This document shows positions 12,201 to 21,920 of a DNA stretch of 35,580 nucleotides, piece by piece (the stretch's first letter is position 1; the number at the start of each line of letters is the position of its first letter). Below the pieces are notes generated by a model that made no database searches, was not told the origin of the DNA, and saw nothing but the letters and a program-made list of their open reading frames with translations. The stretch is from Rozella allomycis CSF55 (lineage: Eukaryota; Rozellomycota). The translations under genes were made by a program, and so were the position numbers. The stretch is taken from NCBI GenBank assembly GCA_000442015.1, contig KE561185.1, forward strand, positions 1 through 35,580. The letters run 5' to 3'.

Positions 12201-12573
12201 TCCTACTAAACAACGGTCTTGAATTATTTCTATTCATCGGTCGTCTAGTCTCTCCTGATTTGTGTTTAAACGTCTTTGACCGTCCAAGCTTTGAAACTAT
12301 TCAATCTGGCAAGGTACCATTCTTCACCCATGTTCATTCTAGTCGTTTCTGCCTGAATTAAAAAATCCGCTCTCTATTCGAATTGCAAAAATCATCAAAC
12401 AGCTAAAAGCAAATTCAAATACTTTTCTGCCGCTTATCATTGTCAAGGATGATGGGCAGGATAAAAATAGATTCAAGTTCTTTTCTCATCTCATTGAAGA
12501 TAGAGGCACTGATGGATCACATTCCTATTCTCAATGGATTGCTTATCTAAGAGACAAACTAATTTCTAAATAA
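9297..12573 (+). CDS. SEC24: COPII coat protein Sec24
   Basis: Cargo-binding subunit of the COPII coat, which works with Sec23 at ER exit sites. Six exons (introns 10173-10199, 10278-10304, 11473-11499, 12087-12115, 12314-12342) give 1045 residues. Residues 1 to about 290 are a low-complexity tail rich in Pro, Gly, Asn, Met and Ser, typical of Sec24 N-termini. The zinc finger has cysteines 381, 384, 403 and 406 (VRCRRCRTYINPY and WKCNLCEMVND). The trunk domain follows, with QPLAIIFLIDVSF and GGKIVVVQSGLPNKGEG, then the helical domain, and a gelsolin-like end with LLNNGLELFLFIGR. Codon choice changes along the gene: the first two thirds use many G-ending codons and the last third is clearly richer in A and T. 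Confidence 0.95.
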
Positions 12574-12760
12574 ATCTTTTGCTTATTTGAATTTAAGGTT
12601 ATTTTTTGAATTATTAGAATCAAATTTGTTACTTTGAATTAAATATCTTATTTAAATCTCTAATCTCTATTTCCAAACCATTTCAATTATCTTAATAATT
12701 CCATTTTTGGATTTTCACACTCCAACCCCGCCACATTTTTTCTTCTCAACTTTCACTGCA
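12574..12760. promoter_or_regulatory. AT- and pyrimidine-rich spacer before the small peptide gene
   Basis: This spacer has no gene. Its right half is dominated by T and C runs (12654-12756), including TTTTTTCTTCTC just before the ATG at 12761. Pyrimidine-rich leaders of this kind occur at highly expressed fungal genes, but promoter activity is inferred. Confidence 0.3.
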
Positions 12761-12949
12761 ATGAACATCGCCTTGTTATTGACCTTTGCTTCTCTCGCTT
12801 TGGTTTCTGCTAGTCCAACCCCTCAAAATACGCCTCCATCTGTTCCACAAACAGCAAGCACTTTTGGTATCATCGGTGGTATTGTCGGCGGTGTCTCGGG
12901 AATCTCTTGCATGGCTATCGGTGGTTACAAGTACTATCGCTCGCTATAA
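12761..12949 (+). CDS. Tiny secreted or membrane peptide with glycine-zipper segment
   Basis: A 62-residue intronless frame. Residues 1-18 (MNIALLLTFASLALVSAS) form a clear signal peptide with a likely cut near Ala/Ser. A Pro/Gln/Thr-rich linker follows (PTPQNTPPSVPQTAS), then a small-residue hydrophobic segment GIIGGIVGGVSGISCMAIGG that could span a membrane, and a short cationic, aromatic tail YKYYRSL. Codons are noticeably more C-rich and ordered than in neighbouring genes, as in highly expressed genes. No family is recognised. It could be a small type I membrane protein, a cell-surface peptide or a secreted effector-like peptide; none of these is shown. Confidence 0.6.
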   Translation: MNIALLLTFASLALVSASPTPQNTPPSVPQTASTFGIIGGIVGGVSGISCMAIGGYKYYRSL

Positions 12950-13055
12950 TAAAATAAACATTTTTCATTGTACACTATAAAGTGTTTTGTGTTTGACAAA
13001 ATAGTAGATTAATAAGAATCTTATAGTCGAAATACTACCAGGCTACATATCGGAT

Positions 13056-13089
13056 GAAACTTTAAAGATAATTTATTAAACTAAAAACA
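13056..13089. repeat. 34-bp repeat in the 3' flank of ankyrin copy C
   Basis: The 34 bp beginning GAAACTTTAAAGATAATTTA occur identically at 13638-13671, next to the 3' end of copy B. Duplicated 3' flanks show that the two ankyrin genes arose by recent segmental duplication, or that one end was assembled twice. Confidence 0.8.
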
Positions 13090-13109
13090 TGTATGACCCG
13101 CCTTCATCA

Positions 13110-13506
13110 TTATTTTTTTTTCCGCAATCGTTTGCTTCTTCTCGGCGAAAATACCCTGTCTCTTAAAATCTGGATGACGTCGTCGTACCCGTACTTGATA
13201 GCGAGTTGAGCCGCATAATTGTCCTGGAAGTCTACTCTAGGATCGTCAAGCAAAATTCCGACAACTTCTGCATGTCCGTACATTACAGCAATACTAATAG
13301 CATTATTGTTATTTGCACTGGGATCAACCCTGGAATCTGCAAGCAAAATTTTGACAACTTCCACATGTCCTTTCAAAGAAGCTATCTCAATGGCATCATT
13401 GTGATAGGCACTAGGATCAACTCTAGGATCTTCAAGCAAAATTTTCACAACTTCCACATGACCATTTTGAGAAGCTTTTCGAATAGCATAATTGTAATCG
13501 GCACTA
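13110..13506 (-). CDS. Ankyrin-repeat protein, 3' end (copy C), partial
   Basis: The 3' part of an ankyrin gene, cut at its 5' side by the single N at 13507. It has four or so 31-residue repeats of the type AIEIASLKGHVEVVKILLAD followed by SRVDPSANN. The last repeat is diverged (AQLAIKYGYDDVIQILRDRV). The protein ends in a strongly basic tail, SPRRSKRLRKKK, which looks like a nuclear localisation signal and is absent from the end of copy B. Upstream of the N the frame does not continue as ankyrin, so the join is probably an assembly artefact. A nuclear protein-binding role is inferred only. Confidence 0.7.
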
Positions 13507-13507
13507 N
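13507..13507. other. Single-N assembly join inside ankyrin sequence
   Basis: Ankyrin coding sequence to the left stops abruptly at this N, and unrelated sequence lies to the right. I read the N as a scaffold join, not an ambiguous base. Confidence 0.7.
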
Positions 13508-13637
13508 CCGTGATGGAAATGTCATCGATGATCGAATAAATCCCTAGGTGACTGTTTATATTCAAATTGCATCCCATTTCAAATTTAAAGCGGTATTAAA
13601 TTACGAAGTCTTTCCTAAATGCAGAATGATTTTTTTT

Positions 13638-13671
13638 GAAACTTTAAAGATAATTTATTAAACTAAAAACA
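13638..13671. repeat. 34-bp repeat in the 3' flank of ankyrin copy B
   Basis: Identical to 13056-13089. It ends at the N at 13672, after which CTAAAAACA is repeated, so the contig on the right may begin with the same bases. Confidence 0.8.
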
Positions 13672-13697
13672 NCTAAAAACATGAACACGACCCACCT

Positions 13698-14132
13698 TCA
13701 CATTATATTTGACTCAACTCTTGAATCGTGAATTAAGATTTTCACAACTTCCGCATGTCCATACACATAGGCTTTTCGAATAGCATCATTGCCATCAGCA
13801 CTAGGATCAACTCTTGAATCGTCAAGTAAAATTTTGACAACATTTGCATGCCCGTTCCGAGAAGCTTTTCGAATAGCATAATTGTCATTTGCACTAGGAT
13901 CAACTCTTGGATCTTCAAGTAACATTTTGACAACTTCCGCAAGGCCAAAATTAGACGCACATCGAATAGCAAAATTATCATTTGCACTTGGATCTACCCT
14001 TGAATCTTCAAGGAACATTTTCACAACATTTGCATGTCCATTCCTAGAAGCAAGCAAAATAGCCTCATAGTCATTAGCAATCGGATCTACTGTTGGATCA
14101 TCAAGTAAAATTTTGACAACTTCAGCGTGACC
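13698..14132 (-). CDS. Ankyrin-repeat protein, 3' end (copy B), partial
   Basis: The 3' part of a second ankyrin gene, cut by the N at 14133. It contains four complete 31-residue repeats (for example AIRKASRNGHANVVKILLDD then SRVDPSADG) and ends with VKILIHDSRVESNIM. The stop is followed by a 3' flank related to that of copy C. It is very probably the continuation of the piece at 14134-15025, because both sides of the N carry the same repeat type on the same strand, but the number of repeats between them is unknown. Confidence 0.7.
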   Translation of the reverse strand, partial: GHAEVVKILLDDPTVDPIANDYEAILLASRNGHANVVKMFLEDSRVDPSANDNFAIRCASNFGLAEVVKMLLEDPRVDPSANDNYAIRKASRNGHANVVKILLDDSRVDPSADGNDAIRKAYVYGHAEVVKILIHDSRVESNIM

Positions 14133-14133
14133 N

Positions 14134-15025
14134 ACATCGAATAGCAAAATTGTAATTTGCACTTGGATCTACTCTTGAATCTTCAAGTAACATTTTGGCA
14201 ACATTTGCATACCCATTCCGAATAGCAAGCCGAATAGCTTCATATTCATTAGCATTAGGATTAAGTCTTGAATCTTCAAGTAAAATTTTGACAACATTTG
14301 CATGTCCATTCCGAGATGCAAGTTCAAGGGCATCGTTGACATATGTACAAGGGTCAACTCTAGAATCTTCAAGCAAAATTTTGACAACATTTGCATGCCC
14401 GTTCCAAGAAGCACTCCGAATAGCAGAATTTTCATCGGCACTTGGATCTACTCTAGAATCTTCAAGCAAAATTTTGACAACATTTGCATGCCCATTCCAA
14501 GAAGCAACCCGAATAGCATAATTGGCATTTACACTTGGATCAACCCTGGAATCTGTAAGCAAAATTTTAACAACTTCTGCATAGCCAAAGTCACAAGCAA
14601 ACCGAATAGCAACATTTTTCGCATCACTTGGATCCACTCTGAAATCTGCAAGCAAAATTTTGACAACCTCGGCATGTCCGTTCGTTGAAGCATTTCGAAT
14701 AGCATCATTGTCATCTGCGCTTGGGTCTACTCTTGAATCAGCAAGCAAAATTTTGACAACTTCTGTATGTCCGTTCATACACGCATTTCGAATAGCATCA
14801 TTGTTATTTGCACTGGGATCAACGATTGGATTTGTTAAAAGTAACTTAACAATTTCTGTGTGCCCATATTCTGCTGCTACCCTAATTGCATAGTTTCTGT
14901 CTGCTGAAGGATTTGGGTTGAAACCATTCTTGAGACTATACAATTCGCTGATCACCATATGCCCGTCTTGGGTTGTATGTATTAGATTATACTGGCATGC
15001 AAACTGGAAAGCATAGTCAACAGCT
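14134..15025 (-). CDS. F-box/ankyrin family, middle part (copy B), partial
   Basis: An open ankyrin frame bounded by Ns at 14133 and 15026. It begins with AVDYAFQFACQYNLIHTTQD and ELYSLKNGFNPNPSADRNYA, which are almost the same as the segment that follows the F-box in copy A, so its missing 5' end presumably encoded an F-box too. About nine 31-residue repeats follow, spaced exactly 93 bp, with core GHANVVKILLEDSRVDPSA. Repeats differ mainly at two to five positions, so the array is fairly young. Ankyrin repeats bind proteins; combined with an F-box they would recruit targets to an SCF ubiquitin ligase. Confidence 0.75.
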
Positions 15026-15026
15026 N

Positions 15027-15142
15027 CGAATAGCATCATTGTTATATGCACTGGGATCAACGATTGGATTTGTTAACAGAAACTTAACAATCTCTGTGTG
15101 CCCATATTCTGCTGCTACCCTAATTGCATAGTTTCTGTCTGC
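15027..15142 (-). CDS. Ankyrin fragment isolated between two Ns
   Basis: A 116-bp piece between Ns at 15026 and 15143. It encodes RNYAIRVAAEYGHTEIVKFL and LTNPIVDPSAYNNDAI, matching the first ankyrin repeat of copies A and B. It is either a third paralog or an allelic contig that the assembler could not place, so its position here should not be trusted. Confidence 0.6.
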
Positions 15143-15143
15143 N

Positions 15144-16013
15144 CATTTTGACAACATTTGCATGTCCTTTCCGAGATGCAAGTTCAAGGGGATCGTTGTC
15201 ATATGTACAAGGGTGAACTCTAGAATCTTCAAGCAAAATTTTGACAACATTTGCATGCCCGTTCCAAGAAGCACTCCGAATAGCAGAATTGTCATCGGCA
15301 CTTGGATCTACTCTAGAATCTTCAAGCAAAATTTTGACAACATTTGCATGCCCATTCCAAGAAGCCCTCAGAATAGCAACATTGTCCACATCACTTGGAT
15401 CCACCCTGGAATCCGCGAGCAAAATTTTGACAACTTCTGTATGCCCGTTCATAGACGCATTTCGAATAGCATCATTGTTATTTGCACTGGGATCGACGAT
15501 TGGATTTGTTAAAAGAAACTTAACAATCTCTGTGTGCCCATTTTCCGCTGCAATCCTTATTGCATAGTTCCTGTCTGCTGAAGGATTTGGGTTGAAACTT
15601 TTGTTGAGACTATACAATTCGCTGATCATCATATGCCCATCTTGGATTGTATGTATTAGATTATATTGGCATGCAAACTGGAAAGCATAGTCAACAGCTT
15701 TTTGAGAAGTATCCTTTTGTCTAAGGAAGTTCAGAAAGCAAACGAACCTTTCAAATTTGTTTCGTCTAACTCTGTTATTGCCTTCGAGAATGTCACCACA
15801 TAAATCCATGTTTAGCAATTTACCACAACTCTGCTTAATAAGATATTGAATTACACATGGACATTTCCATGAAAGACTTACTTCCGGAGCTTGATGAAGG
15901 ATCAAGTCGAAGCAAAGTGAACGAAGCCAGCGTGATGTCCGAGAAATTTGTTTCACATCATTTAAACTTAAGTGCGACAAAATAACCAGCCAAACTTCAT
16001 GTGGTACCTCCAT
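15144..16013 (-). CDS. F-box protein with ankyrin repeats (copy A), 5' part
   Basis: Residues 1 to about 40 form an F-box (VPHEVWLVILSHLSLNDVKQ, then ISRTSRWLRSLC), the Skp1-binding domain of SCF ubiquitin ligases. A Cys-containing linker and AVDYAFQFACQYNLIHTIQD follow, then 31-residue ankyrin repeats from FNPNPSADRNYAIRIAAENG onward until the N at 15143. The Met at 16013 is chosen as start because the frame upstream, open to 16136, overlaps the first exon of the divergent B9D1 gene. That leaves a shared promoter of 56 bp. Target and function are unknown; substrate recruitment for ubiquitination is inferred from domain pairing. Confidence 0.8.
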
Positions 16014-16069
16014 TTTGTAGGGAAAAGGTTTATCAGAACCGGGGTTTTCTATTTTTTTAACCGAAATAT

Positions 16070-16706
16070 ATGACTTGCACTCATTTCTCTGTAATTTATT
16101 CAGGCGAAATACATTCATCCAACGTAACATCGTCATTAATTTAAAATAGCTTCCTGCATACGACGACCTATACGTTAAATACTCTATAGTGTGCGGGCCC
16201 GACTGGCAAGTCCTTTCAGTAAAACATCATTCTAGGCAAGACAGGGCATTGAAGATGGCATATCCCAGATATCCAAAAAGACGCTTTATTCGGGTAACTC
16301 TTCAGTTTGGAACTTTCCGATTGACCTTTCCCTGAAATCGACCCAGGCTCATGGCTGGCCACGAATGGTTATAAGTGTGTACGGATTGGATGCTCTTGGA
16401 CGTGATGTTATCCGTGGGTATGGAATGTGTCATCTGCCGTTAGTTCCCGGGCGTGAGCAGATTAATGTGCCACTGTTTGTGCCAAGGGCAGGAAGCTTGT
16501 TTGGGCAGGTTTTTGGAATTTTAAGTGGACGGCTTCCAGAGTTTGTTGATCCTCGCTTTGTTGCTAATTATGATGATCGCGATTGTAAATTGATTTTGAA
16601 AATTTGAATAGTTGTTAGGACGGAGAGCTATGGGAGTGTAAAGATATCGGTGGAGACTGTTTTCAAAGATTTTGATAAATTTTATTGCTTTTGTTATTTA
16701 TTGTGA
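16070..16706 (+). CDS. B9D1: B9 domain protein B9D1 (ciliary transition zone)
   Basis: Member of the MKS/B9 complex, which builds the gate at the base of cilia and flagella. Four exons (introns 16124-16149, 16210-16235, 16585-16611) give 185 residues, close to human B9D1. Visible motifs are SGEIHSSNLPAYDDLYVKYS, VCGPDW, EDGISQISKKTLYSG, VWNFPIDLSLKSTQAHGWPR, MVISVYGLDALGRDVIRGYG, PGREQINVPLFVPRAGS and GRLPEFVDPRFVANYDDRD. Together they cover the whole B9 (C2-like) domain. The final exon restores the C-terminal strand (VRTESYGSVKISVETVFKDF). Its presence implies a flagellated stage with a transition zone. It is divergent from the F-box/ankyrin gene with 56 bp between start codons. Confidence 0.93.
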
Positions 16707-16881
16707 TTTTAATATGCCAATTCTTGAATTGAAGATCTAATGAATTAAAATGTGTCATCAGTGATTCAGTATGTGTTTGAACGATCATGCTAATGCAAAT
16801 TTTTCACCTAAACTCTTTCCAGTTTCCATGACTTTAAATATGTTTTAAATATGAACTTTTAACAATAGAAAACTTATTTAT

Positions 16882-18487
16882 TTATTCACTTTCAGAAGAG
16901 TATGATCTCCTTCCTCTAGATTTTTGCCTTTCACGAGAATAATTCTATTAAATAAAAAATAGCGACTTACTTTATACGATCTCGCATTTCTTTCATTTGA
17001 ATAATCTCTTTCGTGCCTACCCTGATACCTTCCACGCCTTCTGTCTCTTTCTTCGTCGATAACTTCGCCTTCTTCATTTTCTTCTTCATAAGCCCTTAAT
17101 CTAGAAATGAACTTTTTGAATGCCTTGATTCTGTTCTCTTCACCGTCAATATCTTGATATTCTTGATACTTTTCAATCCTTGGTCGCACCTACATAATGG
17201 GCATGCTATTTAACATACTTGATCCCAAGAGGCAGAAGAAGAAATTGGAGGCTCAAGTCTCTTTAAAACAGATCTTAAAGCTCTCATTGCTCTTCTTTGC
17301 CTTTTTTCGTATCTTCTTTCTTCATCTTCTTTTTCATATTTAATCTTGTCAATCAACTATATTATAACTAGAAATAAATGAAGTACTTTATTAAAAATCA
17401 ATTCTGCATATTTTTTAGAAATTTCGATTGTTCTTTCATCACCAGCCAGGGTATTTAAAAACCATTCAAAAGAAGAATCAGCTTTCAAATCAATCTTATT
17501 CTCCGATAATACTTCTTGAACAATTTTTCTTTGTTTATACAAAAGTTCATCCAATTCTTCAATCCTATCAAAGAAAAGGTCCATTGGAGTGCTTCCAGGT
17601 TGCCCAAGCATATTCAAGAAACGTTCATCATCTTTAATGCAAGGGAAAACATTCTTCCATTTAGCTTTTGGATGAATCAATTCCTTTTCCTCCAACTCCT
17701 TCAAAAGTAGCTTAAAATTGTCTCGATTGATTCTCTCAGCTCTCCTTCTCTTCATCGCTTCCTCTTCAAGAGATCGATTGTAATCTCTTTCAAGCTTTCT
17801 GTAATACTCTTCAAACGAAATCAACAAATCTAAATTGTCCATTTCCATCAACATTTGATTCTCTTTATACTTTGGATGTTCCTTAATTATCTTATGTGCT
17901 TGATCAAAAGTTGTTCCATATTTTATTTCAACAACATCTTTAAGGAACATATGGAAATGTCTAGTTCTTTCTCTTCGATGATTCCTAGTCTCCATTTGCT
18001 GTTGCATCTTTCTATCTCCCATCAAATGATTATAAAAATTCTCTCGCTCTCTATCATCCGAAATCTCATTAAACACCTTTTCATTCTTCAAAATTTCTCT
18101 AGCTTTGGCATATCTCGTCCACGGTGTTATTTCTGGAGTATTCAACAACAATTCTTCAAACGCCCTCCTCCATCTAGCCATTTTATTTCTTCTTGCCTCA
18201 TTTTCATATCTCTTGCGATCTCTCATAAACCTCGTAAATGCATCTTTCCTCTCTTTAGGTGTTGGCAACGCCTTGTAATTTGGGTGGTTAATAACAAGTC
18301 TCATTGTCTCTTCCCAAGTATAATATGGCTCAATATCCTATCACTTTTACTAAAACTCACTTACAGCTTCAGCCAGCATTTCCATAAACGCACTCATCGC
18401 TTCTTCTCTACTTTTATACTCTCCAGCACTATTGTCTTTTACAAATAAAATTTAACAATTACTTGTTTGCCCCATTTCCTTTGTCAT
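16882..18487 (-). CDS. PRP40: Prp40-like U1 snRNP factor: FF domains, no WW domains
   Basis: Prp40/PRPF40 proteins bind U1 snRNP and help commit pre-mRNA to splicing. Six exons give 488 residues in frame. Several FF domains are visible: the first spans SREEAMSAFMEMLAEADIEP to KERKDAFTRFMRDRKRYENE; others are seen around WRRAFEELLLNTPEITPWTR, FHMFLKDVVEIKYGTTFDQA and NFKLLLKELEEKELIHPKAK. The C-terminus is Arg/Glu/Ser-rich and ends YSRERQKSRGRRSYSSESE. The usual two N-terminal WW domains are missing: the start at 18487 is preceded directly by an in-frame TAA, and no WW motif is seen upstream. A missed upstream exon remains possible. Introns are 26-30 nt. Confidence 0.85.
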
Positions 18488-19128
18488 TTACCAAATTCTA
18501 CTCAGCCACTATAGAATTTGTCAACTTATTCCATGAATCAAATCAGCAATCAATCATTAATGTTTATTAAACGGTAAGTTTAGAAGAATTTAGCAGAAAT
18601 AAAAATTTCAAATTTATGTTGATGCAAGTCAAGCAGGTTTTTAGTCTCTCTTTGATTAAAACACATATGCTCAATACATTGGCTTTCCTTTACTTGATAA
18701 CATTAAAATCACGAAAAAGTATCAATTATAAAAAGTGAGTTCTGTCACTTTAAGTTCAGATGACTATTTAGGTATGATATAAAAGGATTTCATTAATTAT
18801 AGGTACATAATCAGGTTTTCTTGAGCCGCACCAAAAAATGGACTTCCCATCTGAAGGTGACAATTTGACAATATCCGCATGCCCAAATATTTGTTGCTGC
18901 CCACTTAATGGCATAGTTTTCGCAGTCGCTGGACTTGAAATTCATCTTATAAGAAAAAGTGATTTTATCGTATACTAATAAATCTGTTCACGCGCACAGA
19001 ACATCAGAAACGATCCTCAATATAAGAAGCAACGCCTAATAAATGTCTTATATCAAATTTGAGTAATAAATTATGTGAATTTGTTTGATGATACAATTTA
19101 AAAGATACAATGAAACGTACAACTCAAT
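18488..19128. other. Intergenic region with an ankyrin relic
   Basis: A 641-bp stretch between Prp40 and the aminopeptidase, the largest gene-free interval here. Apart from the ankyrin relic listed separately I see only AT-rich sequence with no intact frame. Confidence 0.6.
18846..18945 (-). pseudogene. Relic of an F-box/ankyrin gene
   Basis: On the minus strand this encodes NFKSSDCENYAIKWAAT and then, after a one-base frame change, FGHADIVKLSPSDGK. It matches the first ankyrin repeat of the cluster at 13.1-16.0 kb (NPNPSADRNYAIRVAAEYGH onward). Substitutions, the frame change and missing flanks show a decayed copy, so the family once extended to, or was copied into, this site about 3 kb away. 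Confidence 0.7.
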
Positions 19129-21920
19129 TTATTTAAAACAACTTTCAATAGCTTTTGCATCTCTCTTCAACCACGCCGCCGAAACTTTAGCCTTTTCAAT
19201 AGCCTGTTGAAGGAACCTAGAAATGGAAGAAATATCCTTGTCTTTAAAGAACATTTCAGTGGCTCTAATGAAATCATCGGAAGCCAAGTCTTGCACACAC
19301 GCTTGAACAATTCGCCCGAGCAACGCAGCAGAGCCGCCATAGTAGCGCTTGTAGAGAGCGTCCCAGTTGTCTTGGAGGAACTTGAATGCCAAGAGTCTTC
19401 CATAGGGGTTACCGGCAACAGAGCCTATTGGATAAACAACATCTTGACTGCGAATTTCATCACTGAGAGCGAACTGCAGAGTTTTTTGTAATAAATCTTC
19501 AGTCTTTGGTGAACCGAGAGCTGAGAGTGCAGCTAATTTTCTGTCTTGGATTTGCGTTTCTTTGTAAATTTTTAAGACTTGTTCATATTCAACGACTGAA
19601 CCAAATTTTACGACAATTGAAAACACAGAGCCTATGATGGAAGGATGAAGAGCAGATTCATCGCCATTGATGAATTTGTTGAAGCCAATTTTAGATTTTT
19701 CAACAATTTCAGGATGGCCAGCTTTACCAGCCATTGAGATTGCTAGATTTCTTAATAGAATTGTTAAATCATCATCACTTTTATTAAATTCAAAACCAAG
19801 TTTATCGTAAATAGATCCAAATAGATTTTGAATAAATTGATTGCATTTGGATTTAACAGACTCTGGTTCTTGCCAAAGTAAATCTTTAACACTTTGGATT
19901 CTCTGCGCAATTTCACTCCAAATTCTAAAAATAGATTTGAAATATTTTTACATGAAACCATCTTGAATAGAAAATAAATTCAATAAAGATAATGGCTTAG
20001 TTGTACTAATATTACCAGAAACAGCCAATGCAAAAGAATCAGCTAAAAATCCAATTTTATCAAACTTTGATAATTCAGAGAAATTGTTTTTAATTTTTTC
20101 CAATAATGAATCTGAATATTTGACTCTGTAAAATCCACTTTGATTTACATTCAATTTTAGAAATTTCAAATTTTCAATATTTTCTGAAATTTCAATAATA
20201 GATGATCTATTTTTAGATTAAGAGATTTCAGAAATACTTTGTTGTTAAAAGATTTGAATTTTGAGTTGTTTTAGGCATAGATGAAATTCCAAGAGGAACA
20301 AACCACAAATCTTTATCTTCAACTGGCTTAACATCCCCTGTACTCAAATATCGATGTTGTTCAATCAAGATTTCATTTGCTTTATTCCCCTCCCTAACAG
20401 AAATCAATGGAAATCCAATTTGTCGCGTCCAAAACTTCATCATTTCTTCAACTGGCTCTCCTGATGTTTCTTCTAAAGATTTCCATAGATCCTTTTAATA
20501 CACCCATGCATCTATTACCCTTGTTGCAGCATTTCCAAACTTGTGTTTCTTTAAATAACTTCTGATTCCCTTTTTAAAAACTTCTTCTCCTAAATATGCA
20601 ACTAATTGTCTAATGACAGAAGCACCCTTGGAATATGAAATCGCATCAAATATTTGAGATATTTCATCTGGATTCTTAACTGGCACTTCAATTGGATGAC
20701 TAGATCTCAATGAATCTAATGCTAAGCCTCTTTGTTGTTCATCATTAATAAATCCCAACCAAATTTCCCACTCTGGAAAAATAAAATCTACAGCCAACCA
20801 TCCTACCCACGTGGCAAATCCTTCATTCAGCCACAAATCTTGCCACCAATCCATCGTCACTAAATTTCCAAACCATTGATGCGCCAATTCATGTCCAACA
20901 ACATACGCTACATTCTGTTTAGCCCTCAACGATGACTTTTCTTCATCAAACAATAAATAAATGGATCTAAACGTAACTAACCCCTGCCTCACATTAATTC
21001 TATTTCATTACCCAATTCTCCATCGCTCCTGCTGCAAAATCTGGTATCGCTATCATATCAAGCTTTGGAAGCGGATACGGCATATCAAAATACTCTGTAA
21101 AATAACTCAACGTCTTTGCTCCAACATCCAATGCAAACCTTCCCAACTCTTTTTGTCCCTTCAACGTGTAAACCCTCACCTTCACTCCCTCCTTTGTTTC
21201 TGTCTCTGTAAAATCAAACTCTCCAGCAGCAAACGCTACCAAATACGTCGACATCACTGGCGTCTTGGCAAACACTACATCAACTTTTCCTTCTCCAACA
21301 TCATTCATTTCAGTCACATTCATATTAGATAGCGCAGTTATTTCCTTTTCAACTTGCATCGTTATACTAAACGTTGCCTTCAATGCTGGCTCATCAAAAC
21401 ACGGAAAGGCTCTTCTAGCATCTGTAGCCTCAAATTGTGTCACTGCCATAAACCTATTATCCAAACCAACTCTCTCTTACTTTTTAGCACCATTCTCATC
21501 CGTATAAGCACTACGGTAAAATCCAGCCATCTTGTCATTCAATATCCCCTCAAACTCAAAATACAACACCCCCTTCGCCCCCTTCTCAATCTTCTCTTCA
21601 AACACAGTCTCCAAAACCTGCTTCTTCCTATCATACTTGGTCTCCTTGGCCTTTCTACACTACCACTGCACCACACACATACCTCATCTCTCCGCCCTTC
21701 TCGCCCATCAATCCAGCCTTCAATAACTTCAGCTCGTGCGCATTAACAGATACACTGTTCGTCGCTTCATGCACATCAAAACTATAACGGTTATGTAGTC
21801 TTTTTACTGGATCCACACACGACCACTGAATACGTGCTTTTGTAAATCAGGCGTTAGATGGAGATCATAGTGGTACGGCTTCACTTGCGAGGGGATAATG
21901 TCGCGTTCGGTATTCACCAT
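19129..21920 (-). CDS. M1 family zinc aminopeptidase (Ape2/puromycin-sensitive type)
   Basis: Zinc metallopeptidase that removes N-terminal residues from peptides, usually cytosolic in this subgroup. Eight exons (seven introns of 26-31 nt) give 865 residues, typical for yeast Ape2 and animal PSA. The substrate motif GAMEN is at residues 271-275. The zinc site is HELAH at 307-311 with the second Glu at 330 (LWLNEGFATW), exactly HEXXH-18-E. The N-domain shows SQVKPYHYDLHLTPDLQ and RRAFPCFDEPALKATF. The C-terminal helical domain shows VNQSGFYRVKYSD and SVAGNPYGRLLAFKFLQDNW. An upstream in-frame Met at 22019 would add 33 residues including LSQKFLILALIILDHQPW, a possible signal anchor; the shorter form matches the family length better. 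Confidence 0.93.

Noticed and set aside
13700-15560. Regular 93-bp repeats considered as a CRISPR-like or satellite array
   Set aside because: The repeats are coding, in frame and diverged like ankyrin repeats, without unique spacers. The genome is eukaryotic.
13206-15567. Plus-strand frames over the ankyrin cluster
   Set aside because: They repeat with the 93-bp period because they are antisense to the ankyrin repeats. They carry no independent family signal.
16014-16136. Upstream start (16136) for the F-box/ankyrin gene
   Set aside because: This region encodes the first exon of B9D1 on the other strand. The Met at 16013 starts just before the F-box.
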